From Lewinellaceae bacterium (GTDB taxonomy: Bacteria; Bacteroidota; Bacteroidia; Chitinophagales; Saprospiraceae), in the NCBI GenBank assembly GCA_020636075.1, contig JACJYO010000002.1, forward strand, positions 558,001 to 622,000: a stretch of 64,000 bases of DNA, in the 5' to 3' direction. Shown here in pieces: positions 26,482-34,938 of the stretch (the stretch's first letter is position 1; each line of letters begins with the position of its first letter). Both the position numbers and the translations under genes were made by a program. The notes under the pieces were generated by a model. That model was given only the letters and a program-made list of their open reading frames with translations. It was not told the DNA's origin and did no database searches.

Positions 26482-26585
26482 ATGATGCGTGATAAATGAT
26501 GAATTTTTGATTCATCTCCTGCGGTTTAACCTGAATTTGCCGCTCAATTTTGGCTTGGCCTATCTAACAGCTGCCGCTCGTGAGC

Positions 26586-26707
26586 CAACCCCACCCCGCC
26601 CCTCCCCAAGAGGGAGGGAGCCGTAGAGGAGGCCTAAGTGGTTGATTTTAAGCACAAAACTAATTTGCCGCGTCTCCCTCCCCTTGGGGAGGATCGGGGT
26701 GGGGTTG
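26586..26707. repeat. Long imperfect inverted repeat, CCCCTCCCC type
   Basis: Left arm 26586-26620 (CAACCCCACCCCGCCCCTCC and on) pairs with right arm 26674-26707 (ending GATCGGGGTGGGGTTG). The middle holds about 50 bases. It can fold into a strong cruciform between the MITE-like element and the flippase-like gene. Confidence 0.75.
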
Positions 26708-26756
26708 ACGTGCAGGCGGCGCTATGCACAACCTGAAAAAATCGGCAGTATTGAAA

Positions 26757-27614
26757 TTAATCATTGTCCGTACGCACGTTATTTAAAACGGGTTTAAAGC
26801 TGAAAACAAGCCCAAAAAGCGCCACGCCGGTTGAAATCAGGTAAAACAAAAAAGCGATGGCCACGGAACGTTCGGGGTCGAGTGCCAACACCTGAGCGCT
26901 CCAAAGAAAGGTCAGCTCCCGGGCGCCGGCGCCTCCGATGGTAATCGGCAACATGGCCACAACGGAGGAAATCAGGAACACCAGGGAATAGCCCAACCAG
27001 TTTGCCGACTGACCAAGCGCAAAGATAATACCCAGCGTGGCGATGGTTTGTGCGACTTGCACACCGAGCGATTGCAGGCTAGTCCGCACCCAAACCGGCA
27101 CTGTGGATTTGATCATTTTTCGAAATAAAATCCAGGAAACCGGCACGCTGACCAATAAACCCAAGGCCCAAAGCCACCACCAGGGTTGCAAAACCGGCAA
27201 CCCGAAAGCCAGCACCAGGCACAATTGCCCCAATGCCAATACCCCGGAAAGCCGGTCGAACAGCGTGATCGAAAACAGCTGCCGGAGCGGCCGCCCGAAA
27301 TGGTCCATCAGAATTTTAATCTTATAGCCGTCGCCACTGATGCCTCCAGGAAGCAGCAGGTTGTAGTACATGCCGAGCCAGTAGAGCCGGAGTTGAGGCC
27401 GGGTATCCAGGTGAATGCCGTCGGTTTTCAGCAGGTCGTTGAATCGGAATGCACCGATGAGTTTTGAAACAATGAACCAAAGCAAGGCCCAAAGTAGCCA
27501 GGCCGGATTCGCCTGTCCCATGACCCGGAACAGCAATTCCGGATCGATGGCACGCACCACCAGAAAAAGAATAAGGATGGAGATGCCGGCTTTCAGTGCG
27601 GTTTTCCAATTCAT
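26757..27614 (-). CDS. Lysylphosphatidylglycerol-synthase-type (UPF0104) membrane protein
   Basis: 285 aa with about seven to eight membrane segments. Family marks are FRFNDLLKTDGIHLDTRPQLRLYWLGMYYNLLLPGGISGDGYKIKILMDHFG near residues 58-105, FDRLSGVLAL near residue 123 and MLPITIGGAGARELTFLW near residue 220. This membrane domain occurs alone as putative glycolipid flippases or fused to aminoacyl transferases. It lies 11 nt downstream of the ArnC-like gene, so the two are an operon, and it may move the lipid-linked sugar across the membrane. That role is an inference from position. Confidence 0.85.
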   Translation of the reverse strand: MNWKTALKAGISILILFLVVRAIDPELLFRVMGQANPAWLLWALLWFIVSKLIGAFRFNDLLKTDGIHLDTRPQLRLYWLGMYYNLLLPGGISGDGYKIKILMDHFGRPLRQLFSITLFDRLSGVLALGQLCLVLAFGLPVLQPWWWLWALGLLVSVPVSWILFRKMIKSTVPVWVRTSLQSLGVQVAQTIATLGIIFALGQSANWLGYSLVFLISSVVAMLPITIGGAGARELTFLWSAQVLALDPERSVAIAFLFYLISTGVALFGLVFSFKPVLNNVRTDND

Positions 27615-27625
27615 GGCAGCGGAAC

Positions 27626-28576
27626 TCAGGCCTTCTCCAGTTCAGGTTGGTGAATGTGCCGGACGCGGTACGGTTTTTTATCCTGCGATTCGTAGTACGT
27701 CCGCACCTGCATTTCAGCCAGAATACCCAGAACGATCAGTTGGATACCGGCTACCACAAGCACCACGCCTAGCATGAGCAACGGGCGTCCCCAGATGTCG
27801 TGTCCTAAAATTTTTTCGATTAGCAGGTATAAGAGAATCAAACTGCCCGCAGCGGTAGTGAGCACGCCCCAACCACCGAAGAGGTGCATGGGTTTGTGCC
27901 GGAAGCGTTTGAGGAACAGGATAAGCAGCAGATCGCTGATCACCCGCGTGGTGCGCCCGATGCCGTATTTGGACTTGCCGTGTTGCCGGGCATGGTGCTG
28001 CACCGGGGTTTCGTCCATACGGGCGCCTTCGAGGTCGGCCAACACAGGGATGAAACGGTGCAGTTCGCCGTAAAGGCCCAGGCTTTTGGCCAGTTCGGCG
28101 CGGAAGACACGCAGCGTGCAACCGTAGTCGTGCTGGTACACCCCGGAGGCGCGGCGGATCATCCAGTTGGCGATCTTGCTCGGCACTTTGCGCAGCAGCA
28201 TGCCGTCTTGCCGTTTTTGCCGGACACCGGCGAGCATATCCAGGCCGCGCTCCCGGGCGATGTTCAACATGCGGGGGATATCAACCGGGTCGTTCTGCAA
28301 GTCGCCGTCCATAGTGGCGATCCACTCGCCGCTGGCGTATTCGATACCGGCGGCAAGTGCGGCGCTTTGGCCGAAGTTGCGGCGGAATTCAACGATGCGC
28401 AGTTTGGGATGCTTCAGTGCTTTCAAACGGCTGAGCGTTTGGTCGCGCGAGCCGTCGTCTACAAAAACCAGCTCGTAGTCCAGCTGTTGCAAATGTTCAT
28501 CCAACTGTTCGACCAGTGGCTGGATATTGTCTTCTTCGTTGTAAACGCAAATAACGACGGAAAGGAAAGGCTTCAT
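27626..28576 (-). CDS. GT2 polyprenyl-phosphate glycosyltransferase (DPM/ArnC-like)
   Basis: 316 aa. The GT-A domain (1-225) has intact motifs: VFVDDGSRDQTL, RNFGQSAALAAGIEYASGEW, and MDGDLQNDP with the metal-binding D-x-D. TLRVFRAELAKSLGLYGELHRFIPVLADLEGARMDE and FLKRFRHKPMHLFGGWG are typical of the ArnC/DPM branch. Two C-terminal membrane segments (about 238-258 and 270-292) anchor it. It should load a sugar onto undecaprenyl phosphate on the cytoplasmic side. The product would then be flipped, possibly by the next gene, and used by the ArnT-like enzyme. Confidence 0.92.
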   Translation of the reverse strand: MKPFLSVVICVYNEEDNIQPLVEQLDEHLQQLDYELVFVDDGSRDQTLSRLKALKHPKLRIVEFRRNFGQSAALAAGIEYASGEWIATMDGDLQNDPVDIPRMLNIARERGLDMLAGVRQKRQDGMLLRKVPSKIANWMIRRASGVYQHDYGCTLRVFRAELAKSLGLYGELHRFIPVLADLEGARMDETPVQHHARQHGKSKYGIGRTTRVISDLLLILFLKRFRHKPMHLFGGWGVLTTAAGSLILLYLLIEKILGHDIWGRPLLMLGVVLVVAGIQLIVLGILAEMQVRTYYESQDKKPYRVRHIHQPELEKA

Positions 28577-28836
28577 AGTTTTTGAATAGGCGGCGAAGGT
28601 ACGAAAAAGCGCAGGGCAGGCAAGGGGAGGGACGAGCGCATAAACTTACCTGATGCAAACAGGAATGTCACATCCTGACATTACAGAATATCCCTAAGTT
28701 ATAATGTTGGATTCCCTGTTTTAATAATTTAAACTTGTAATGACTGCAACAGCCATTGTTGGACACTGTGCGGATGTGGCGGTTTATCGTTTTATTAGAT
28801 TCATTCCGGAATTAATTTAAGGTGTTGAGTTGTATT
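28577..28836. other. Intergenic region before the frameshifted cargo
   Basis: About 260 bases with a sharp change to AT-rich sequence near 28660. No open frame of note and no exact TAnnTTTG box was found on the plus strand, although the hairpin with T-run at 28837-28875 implies that something is transcribed rightward. Confidence 0.4.
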
Positions 28837-28875
28837 TGGTGCATTGCCCCCCAATCTTCAATGCACCATTTTTTT
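28837..28875 (+). terminator. Orphan terminator or leader attenuator
   Basis: TGGTGCATTG (28837-28846), a 12-nt loop, CAATGCACCA (28859-28868), then seven T (28869-28875). The orientation is rightward, yet no plus-strand gene lies upstream. It ends 26 nt before the start codon at 28902. Confidence 0.6.
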
Positions 28876-28901
28876 ATTTTCTTAGAATCATTATAGTTAA
28901 T

Positions 28902-30987
28902 ATGAAATCCGTACAAACAATTCTCATTGCCTACCTTTTAGGTTGCATAAATGTTTTTGCACAAAGTGAATCGCAAATAGACTCTTGTAATCAAACATGG
29001 CTAAAATTATGGGGTGAACCAGGCAGTTATGAACTTGGAATCACATTGTGCCCCTCAGAAGATGGAAATTTATATGTAACCGGCACCACTCAAGATAGTG
29101 CCGTAATTCTAAAATAGACCCTACTGGAAAAATAATATGGACTCGTTATTTTGATTTTTTCCAGGGTTTGATAGGATTACGTATTTGAGTATAGATTCAG
29201 ACGGGATGCTCCTTGGTTGTGGAAATTCAAATACCAATTTTAATGGCATAAAAATTCGTTCTTCTTCAAATACAATCCTCTGAATGATGCATATATCTGG
29301 ATATTTCAACCTGAATTTTTCACCATAAATGCAGGTATTGTTGGAGGGATTAAAGAAAAACACGCCGGCGGAAATTATTATGTAAGTTTTCAAGCCGTTG
29401 TGGGCGGGGGGCAGTTATAATGGAAATCAACCGCCAAACAGGCCAGGAAATACCGGGTTCTACCTGGCGATATGATTGGGGAATTCAAACTTTTCTCCTT
29501 CATTTATACTGCATGGCCCCTACCTAATTTTAACGGGCTTTAGTGCTACTGCTTCAGTTACACGAAGACAGTCATTAGTCTGTATAGACACCTCGGATGG
29601 CCAAGCGAAATGGTCTCAGATGAATCATATTCCGTTAGGTAAATCTGCTAACCTTTCAGGAGAATCTGGCATTATTGATGGCAATGCTTTGATCACAGTT
29701 TACAGCGGAAACGACCAGGCAAACACCGTTTCTCCAAGTTTCATTTTTTGCAAAAACAACACTTGACGGCGAAAGAAAGTGGCTTAAAAAATATGACCTT
29801 TTAGCATTTACGGAGGAAAGGGCAACAGAGATTATTCTGGTTAGCGATGGTTACGTGATTTTTGGTCAATCGAGAGCATTTTCTTCCACGCCAAGCGGTT
29901 TGTTTTTTATGAAAACAGATTTTGATGGGAATGTTCTTTGGGCGCGTTTCTATCATTACAGCAATAATGACTATGTGTTTACCGCTATTCGTGATCGGGA
30001 ATTTATTGAATTGGACGGATACTTTTACTTTACCGCCTTTTCTGAAGATGCAGCAGGTGGAACTGATTTATTGCTGGCCAAAGCTTTAATTCTGAAGGTT
30101 TAGTAAATGATTCCTGCGCATATATTATCGATACACCGGTAGAAACCTTTACGATTGCTGATGCGGTCAGTGAAACTCCGACATTGACATTTACAAATAT
30201 TGATAATGAAGTAGCAGCACCTTTACCTATCGCGGAAACGGCCAGTTCGAATACCTTAACTTTTAAAACAATTTGCGAGCAAGTATGCAATAATGAAGAA
30301 GTTTTGCGATATAAAACCAATACCTGCGTAACATTTGAGGCTGCTGCGAATTGTCGTAGATGCAGCCGGAAACCGGCGCTACCGCGTCCGCTTCATCAAC
30401 AACTGTGCCGGCCAAAATCTGAATTACCTGGCTATTCTGGTGCCCAATGGAACCTATGCCGTTGGCCCTGCCGATGGCGAAACCTACATCGCGGAGAGCG
30501 GGCGGGCGTACACCGTGCGCAACCCGAACAGCAGCCCGTTTTACTCTATCCGTTTTAAAGCGCAAGGTCAGGGCCTCGCGCAAGGCGAATCGGATGTTTT
30601 GAATACACCATCATTGGTCAGGCGCAACCCGTCTATATCAATGTATTCGCCCGTATGACGCCTGGTCCTTCGTACGAAGCGCACCTAAACGTATTCAATT
30701 GTCCGGTAGAGTATGAGGCGCAAAACCGAAATGCCGGCGCTTTTTCCGCCACCGCATCGGTATTTCCAAATCCGGCAACCGATCAACTTTGGGTCACAAT
30801 CCCGGAGGCCGGAAATGGCGAATGGCAACTGCTCAGTGCGGACGGAAAGTTGCATAAAGCCGGAAACTGGCAGGCCGCGAACCAGTTTTCAATGCCGGTT
30901 TCCGATCTGGCACGCGGCATTTATTTCCTTCAATTGACCCATGCGGGTTATGCAACTGAAACGATACGTTTTGTGAAAGTGGAATAG
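28902..30987 (+). pseudogene. T9SS cargo with propeller-like repeats, broken by at least nine frameshifts
   Basis: The frames read as one protein only if the phase is changed near 29112, 29163, 29265, 29408, 29480, 29746, 30081, 30340 and 30595. The composite starts with a signal peptide (MKSVQTILIAYLLGCINVFAQ), continues with beta-propeller-like text (GNLYVTGTTQDS, KTDFDGNVLWARFYHY, LDGERKWLKKYD), and ends with a type A sorting domain (VFPNPATDQLW, DLARGIYFLQL, TIRFVKVE). Most breaks lie at or beside short homopolymer runs. Either this is an old decayed cargo gene or this stretch has base-calling errors. The 3' third is richer in GC than the 5' part. Confidence 0.8.
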
Positions 30988-31277
30988 GCGGCAACTGTTC
31001 ACTTCTTCTCCGCATTTTTCTTTTACACATTTAACTTCCTCATACAATTATATCCAGGCTGTTCTATCGACGGCTGGATAGGGTTCATATGAGGGGCCGA
31101 TATCGCTTCCTGAGTCTGACTTTTGCCATTTCTAAAAGGCTAGAAAACCCACTGAAGAAATACCGGTATTCGAAAGATTAACTGTAGATTTCTGGGCCAA
31201 AGCAAAGGCGACACAAACTGCCCCACTAAGCGCACTTCCAAAAACTCAAGGCACTTAAACTTTTAAACCCGCTCATC

Positions 31278-31736
31278 ATGGTTACAACCGTTATTCGCTT
31301 CATCAATATTATCCTGGCCGCCTTGCTCGCAGGAACAAGTTTCGGGATTTGGATGGGTTTTAACCCTGCGCACTACACGCCTTCCACTTACATTGAGCAA
31401 CAGCAAAATCTCGTCGGATCGCTAAATACGCTAATGGTTTCGTTGGTTATTTTAGCCACAATCGTGACGCTGACCGCTGCTTTTCTGCAACGAAAAAACA
31501 AGGCGGTTTTCATCACTATGCTTTTTGCCGCGGCATTTTTTGCTTCCTGCATTTTTATTTCCCGGTTTGGCAATCTCCCCATTCAAAAAGAAATGCTAAC
31601 CTGGAATGCGGCCTCACTTCCTGAAAACTGGACAGTGTTGCGCGACAAGTGGTGGTCATTTCACATCATTCGGACTATTGCGGAACTAATTGCATTAGTG
31701 CTTGTTTCGTGGACAAGTGTTCAGAAACAGGGATAA
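31278..31736 (+). CDS. DUF1772-family membrane protein
   Basis: 152 aa with four hydrophobic segments (about 8-27, 50-70, 78-97, 130-146). The start FINIILAALLAGTSFGIWMGFNPAHYTPSTYIEQQQ and the later WNAASLPENWTVLRDKWWSFHIIRT match the DUF1772 (anthrone oxygenase-like) family. In fungi related proteins assist polyketide oxidation, but bacterial members have no settled function. It stands alone between the broken cargo gene and the beta-helix cargo, in an accessory-looking stretch. Confidence 0.75.
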   Translation: MVTTVIRFINIILAALLAGTSFGIWMGFNPAHYTPSTYIEQQQNLVGSLNTLMVSLVILATIVTLTAAFLQRKNKAVFITMLFAAAFFASCIFISRFGNLPIQKEMLTWNAASLPENWTVLRDKWWSFHIIRTIAELIALVLVSWTSVQKQG

Positions 31737-31849
31737 TCTCTAATTTGACAAACAAAAAATTATAGCCGGAAATGCGGCTCCAACCCGCGAGGCGAACACA
31801 TCTCATCCCAGAATCCATTTTCCTGACAAAAACGGAAATAACATTTTCA

Positions 31850-33487
31850 ATGAAATACAACCTATTGATAATCCTTCTATTCAGTCTTTTTGGCACAACC
31901 CACGCAGAAAAATTTTATTTAGATCCTTCCACAGGCCATCTGGCCAATGCAGGCACTATCGACGCTCCATGGAGTACATTAGAAGCGGTTATTAATGCCA
32001 ATTATATTGTTTCCAACCAATACTCGCCCTTGCCTTATAACCCTGCCACGAGTAAATTGATATCCAAAAACGCATCCGGTTATGTCCATGCCGGGGATAC
32101 GCTGGTTTTAATGAATGGCCTGCATGGCAATGTGTTTTTGAACAACTATATCAATACAGTCCCCATTACAATAATTGGCATGGAAGGGCAAACCCCGATA
32201 ATTGAAAAAATGCATTTGCGGGCATGCAAAAATTGGCGCATTGAAAATGTAGTGGTCAGTAGCGAACCTTATGGCCTTTATTTGAATGATGTATTGTTTT
32301 ATATAGAATCGCACAGTTGGCAAGGACCTTCTTCCCATATTGAAGTGCATCACTGTGAAATATACAGCACGGATACTCCCTGGCAAACCGCCGATGACTG
32401 GAACACAAAAATGAGCAACGGGCTATACATTAAAGCCGATTCGGTTATTGCGACAAACAATTTAATCCGGAATATAAATTTTGGATTGCAGGCGGTAGGA
32501 AACTACATAGAAGCCGACCATAACCAGATCATCAATTTTGCTGGTGATGGTATGCGCATCGTAGGCTCAAATATTATTTTCAAATACAACCTGATAAAAA
32601 ACTGCTATAAGGTCAATGAAAATCACGATGACGGTATTCAGTCGTGGGCGCAAATAAATGGCGTGATAGCAGACGATAATCAGGTAATCGGAAACATCAT
32701 AATCAATACGGACGACCCTTCAAGACCCCTCAACGGTCCGTTGCAAGGAATTGGTTGCTTCGATGGATTTTATAACAGATGGAAAGTGGTCAACAACCTG
32801 ATCGTAGTCGACCACTGGCATGGCATTACTTTCCTGGGGGCAAATGACTGCCAGATAATCAATAATACGGTTTTGGATTTGACACCGGATATTACTCCGG
32901 GCGGAAGTTGGATCAGAATCAATAACCATAAGGATGGAAGCCCGAGTTCAGGTTGCCTGGTTGCTAACAATGTTGCCAATAGTTTCTATGTGGATGGCAC
33001 ACTAACGAATAATGTGGTCCTGAATACGTACCAGCAATATGCGAATAACTTCATTGACTATACCAATTTCGACTTTCATCTTCTCCCAACAAGTACACTG
33101 ATTGATGGGGCAGATCCGGTTTATGCACCAAATATAGATATCGAAGAAAATGGAAGACCATTTGGAGATTTGCCTGACATTGGAGCCTATGAGTTTTCCG
33201 TAACGACGTCTACTTTCCTTAGTTCTAACCGCGATGGATTTCATGTTTACCCTAACCCTTTTTCAGATTTTATTATTATTGAAGGAAATAGAAAAGACTA
33301 TCAAATTGAAATTTGGGATTTATCCGGCAATTTAATCTTTACTAAATCTTGTGAAACAAAGGCTGAGATGAACCAAATTGATTTGTCATCATTAAAAAAA
33401 GGGATCTACTTTTTAACAATTAAGGGTACAAACAATGAGATATATAAAACTATAAAATTGGTAAAACTTATGGCCAATAATGGTTAA
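31850..33487 (+). CDS. Right-handed beta-helix secreted protein with T9SS type A sorting domain
   Basis: 545 aa from the ATG at 31850, which opens a signal peptide ending at THAEKF; the longer frame adds 26 unrelated residues. FYLDPSTGHLANAGTIDAPWSTLEAVI is the start seen in many bacterial beta-helix proteins of the polysaccharide-lyase/pectate-lyase type. Asn-rich rungs follow (NNLIRNINFGLQAVGNYIEADHNQI, NIIFKYNLIKNC, WKVVNNLIVVDHWHGITFLGANDCQIINNTV). ADPVYAPNIDIEENGRPFGDLPDIGAYEF closes the helix domain. The last 75 residues are a type A sorting domain (VYPNPFSDFIIIEG, GIYFLTIKG). A polysaccharide-active role is plausible but the catalytic residues are not identifiable. Confidence 0.85.
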   Translation: MKYNLLIILLFSLFGTTHAEKFYLDPSTGHLANAGTIDAPWSTLEAVINANYIVSNQYSPLPYNPATSKLISKNASGYVHAGDTLVLMNGLHGNVFLNNYINTVPITIIGMEGQTPIIEKMHLRACKNWRIENVVVSSEPYGLYLNDVLFYIESHSWQGPSSHIEVHHCEIYSTDTPWQTADDWNTKMSNGLYIKADSVIATNNLIRNINFGLQAVGNYIEADHNQIINFAGDGMRIVGSNIIFKYNLIKNCYKVNENHDDGIQSWAQINGVIADDNQVIGNIIINTDDPSRPLNGPLQGIGCFDGFYNRWKVVNNLIVVDHWHGITFLGANDCQIINNTVLDLTPDITPGGSWIRINNHKDGSPSSGCLVANNVANSFYVDGTLTNNVVLNTYQQYANNFIDYTNFDFHLLPTSTLIDGADPVYAPNIDIEENGRPFGDLPDIGAYEFSVTTSTFLSSNRDGFHVYPNPFSDFIIIEGNRKDYQIEIWDLSGNLIFTKSCETKAEMNQIDLSSLKKGIYFLTIKGTNNEIYKTIKLVKLMANNG

Positions 33488-33544
33488 CAGCTCAACCTGA
33501 CAAAATACCTTCATCTTCACAACCAGACAATATTATCGAACTGT

Positions 33545-33937
33545 ATGAACACAGATATTCAAGCCTATAATGACAAACAACCAATGGTTGACAAAGAAAT
33601 TTGCAAGCTCCTTGCTTCAACCATTGACAGCGAATTGACCGGTTCGGAAAGCAAAATTTGGCATGCCCATCCTGTTTGGTTTTTGGATGGCAATCCGATT
33701 GTAGGCTATAGCAAACAGAAGGCTGGTTGGCGCTTAATGTTTTGGAGTGGAGCGAGTTTTGAAGAGGATAAATTAAATGTGACAGGTAAAAAATTTAAAG
33801 ACGCCTCCATTTTCTATACCGCGGTTGACCAGATCAATATAAATGCCCTTAAACGTTGGCTAAAGAAATCCAGGGAAATACAGTGGGACTATAAAAATAT
33901 AGTAGCCAGAAAAGGCCAGCTGGAAAGATTAAAATAA
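33545..33937 (+). CDS. DUF1801-family protein
   Basis: 130 aa. HAHPVWFLDGNPIVGYSKQKAGWRLMFWSGASFEE and FKDASIFYTAVDQININALKRWLKKSREIQWDYKNIV fit the DUF1801 (YdhG-like) fold, in which a short helical start is followed by the P-x-W-F-x-x-x-x-x-G-Y loop. No function is established for the family. It is found next to DUF2200 and arr, small genes that often travel among accessory regions of soil and sludge Bacteroidota. Confidence 0.75.
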   Translation: MNTDIQAYNDKQPMVDKEICKLLASTIDSELTGSESKIWHAHPVWFLDGNPIVGYSKQKAGWRLMFWSGASFEEDKLNVTGKKFKDASIFYTAVDQININALKRWLKKSREIQWDYKNIVARKGQLERLK

Positions 33938-33961
33938 ACTTGAAAATTAACACGTCATACT

Positions 33962-34330
33962 ATGAATAATACCAACAATCACGATGAGCGCATAGCAAAA
34001 AAATGATATTTGCCTTGGTATATCCCCATTATCTGGCGAAAGTTGAAAAGAAAAGGAGAACGAAAGAAGAATTGCACCAGGTAATCGAGTGGCTTACCGG
34101 TTTCGATGAAAAAAAAGTTACAAGCACTCATTGATGAGAAAGCAACGTTTGAATTGTTTTTTCTGCGTGCTTCATTAAACCCTAATGCACAGCTAATTAC
34201 TGGCGTGATCTGTGGCTATCGGATTGAAGAAATTGAAAATCCATTAACCCAACAGGTCCGGTATTTGGACAAGTTGGTGGATGAACTGGCGAAAGGCCGG
34301 AAGATGGAGAAGATTTTACGCGTTGCGTAA
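33962..34330 (+). pseudogene. DUF2200-family gene with two compensating poly-A frameshifts
   Basis: From the ATG at 33962 the reading is MNNTNNHDERIAKK, then a stop. Moving the phase at the A-run 33997-34003 (seven A where eight are needed) restores MIFALVYPHYLAKVEKKRRTKEELHQVIEWLTGF. At the second A-run, 34109-34116 (eight A where seven are needed), the phase returns and the DUF2200 ending continues (FFLRASLNPNAQLITGVICGYRIEEIENPLTQQVRYLDKLVDELAKG). The two changes cancel, so the middle and end are in their proper frame. Cause may be real decay, sequencing error, or polymerase slippage on A-runs. Confidence 0.8.
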
Positions 34331-34442
34331 ATAAATTGGTCAACCACACGATAAAAGAATTACCGCTACCAACTCAAGGCGGTGCTATTTTCGATGGCTA
34401 TCGGAATCGTGAGTTGAATTCAACTTTATAAAAATTACGACA

Positions 34443-34889
34443 ATGGAAAAAAATAAAGCCGGATACAAATCGAATGCGCACAGCCCTACCCCTTTTTCCC
34501 AAACGTATTTCCATGGCACTAAGGTTGATCTGAAGCCAGGTGACTTAATTGAAATTGGCCGCAATTCAAACTTTGGACAAAATAATAAGGCAAAATATAT
34601 TTATCTGACAGCCACTTTGGATGCCGCTATTTGGGGCGCTGAGCTTGCTTTAGGCGATGGACGTGAAAGAATTTATGTAGTAGAGCCGACAGGCCCAATT
34701 GAGAATGACCCCAATTTAACTGACAAAAAATTCCCGGGTAATCCCACAATGTCTTATCGCTCAAAATATCCATTTAAGGTCGTTGGAGAGATCACTATTT
34801 GGCAAGGACACACACCGGAGCAGGTTAAGGCAATGAAAGATGGATTGGCCAGTTTTAAAGAACAAGGTATAGAAGCAATAGAAGATTGA
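34443..34889 (+). CDS. arr: Rifampin ADP-ribosyltransferase
   Basis: 148 aa, the usual Arr size. The family signature is nearly complete: YFHGTKVDLKPGDLIEIGRNSNFG with His24 of the NAD site, KYIYLTATLDAAIWGAELALGDGRERIYVVEPTGP, then DPNLTDKKFPGNPTMSYRS. Arr transfers ADP-ribose from NAD to a hydroxyl of the rifamycin ansa chain and so inactivates the antibiotic. The gene stands beside other small accessory genes, but I see no integron attC-like site after it. Whether it gives resistance in its host cannot be told. Confidence 0.93.
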   Translation: MEKNKAGYKSNAHSPTPFSQTYFHGTKVDLKPGDLIEIGRNSNFGQNNKAKYIYLTATLDAAIWGAELALGDGRERIYVVEPTGPIENDPNLTDKKFPGNPTMSYRSKYPFKVVGEITIWQGHTPEQVKAMKDGLASFKEQGIEAIED

Positions 34890-34938
34890 TAACAAAATTG
34901 TTCGAACTTGGATAATCAAAACAGGACGCACGAATCCG

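Noticed and set aside
29121..29393. Minus-strand open frame of 90 codons
   Set aside because: The plus strand reads as the broken cargo protein through the same bases; the minus frame has no family features.
28902..30987. Programmed frameshifting as an explanation
   Set aside because: At least nine shifts in both directions make a programmed mechanism very unlikely.
34890..34938. Possible integron attC site after arr, because arr is often a cassette gene
   Set aside because: The 49-bp gap shows no paired core sites; no integrase in the window.
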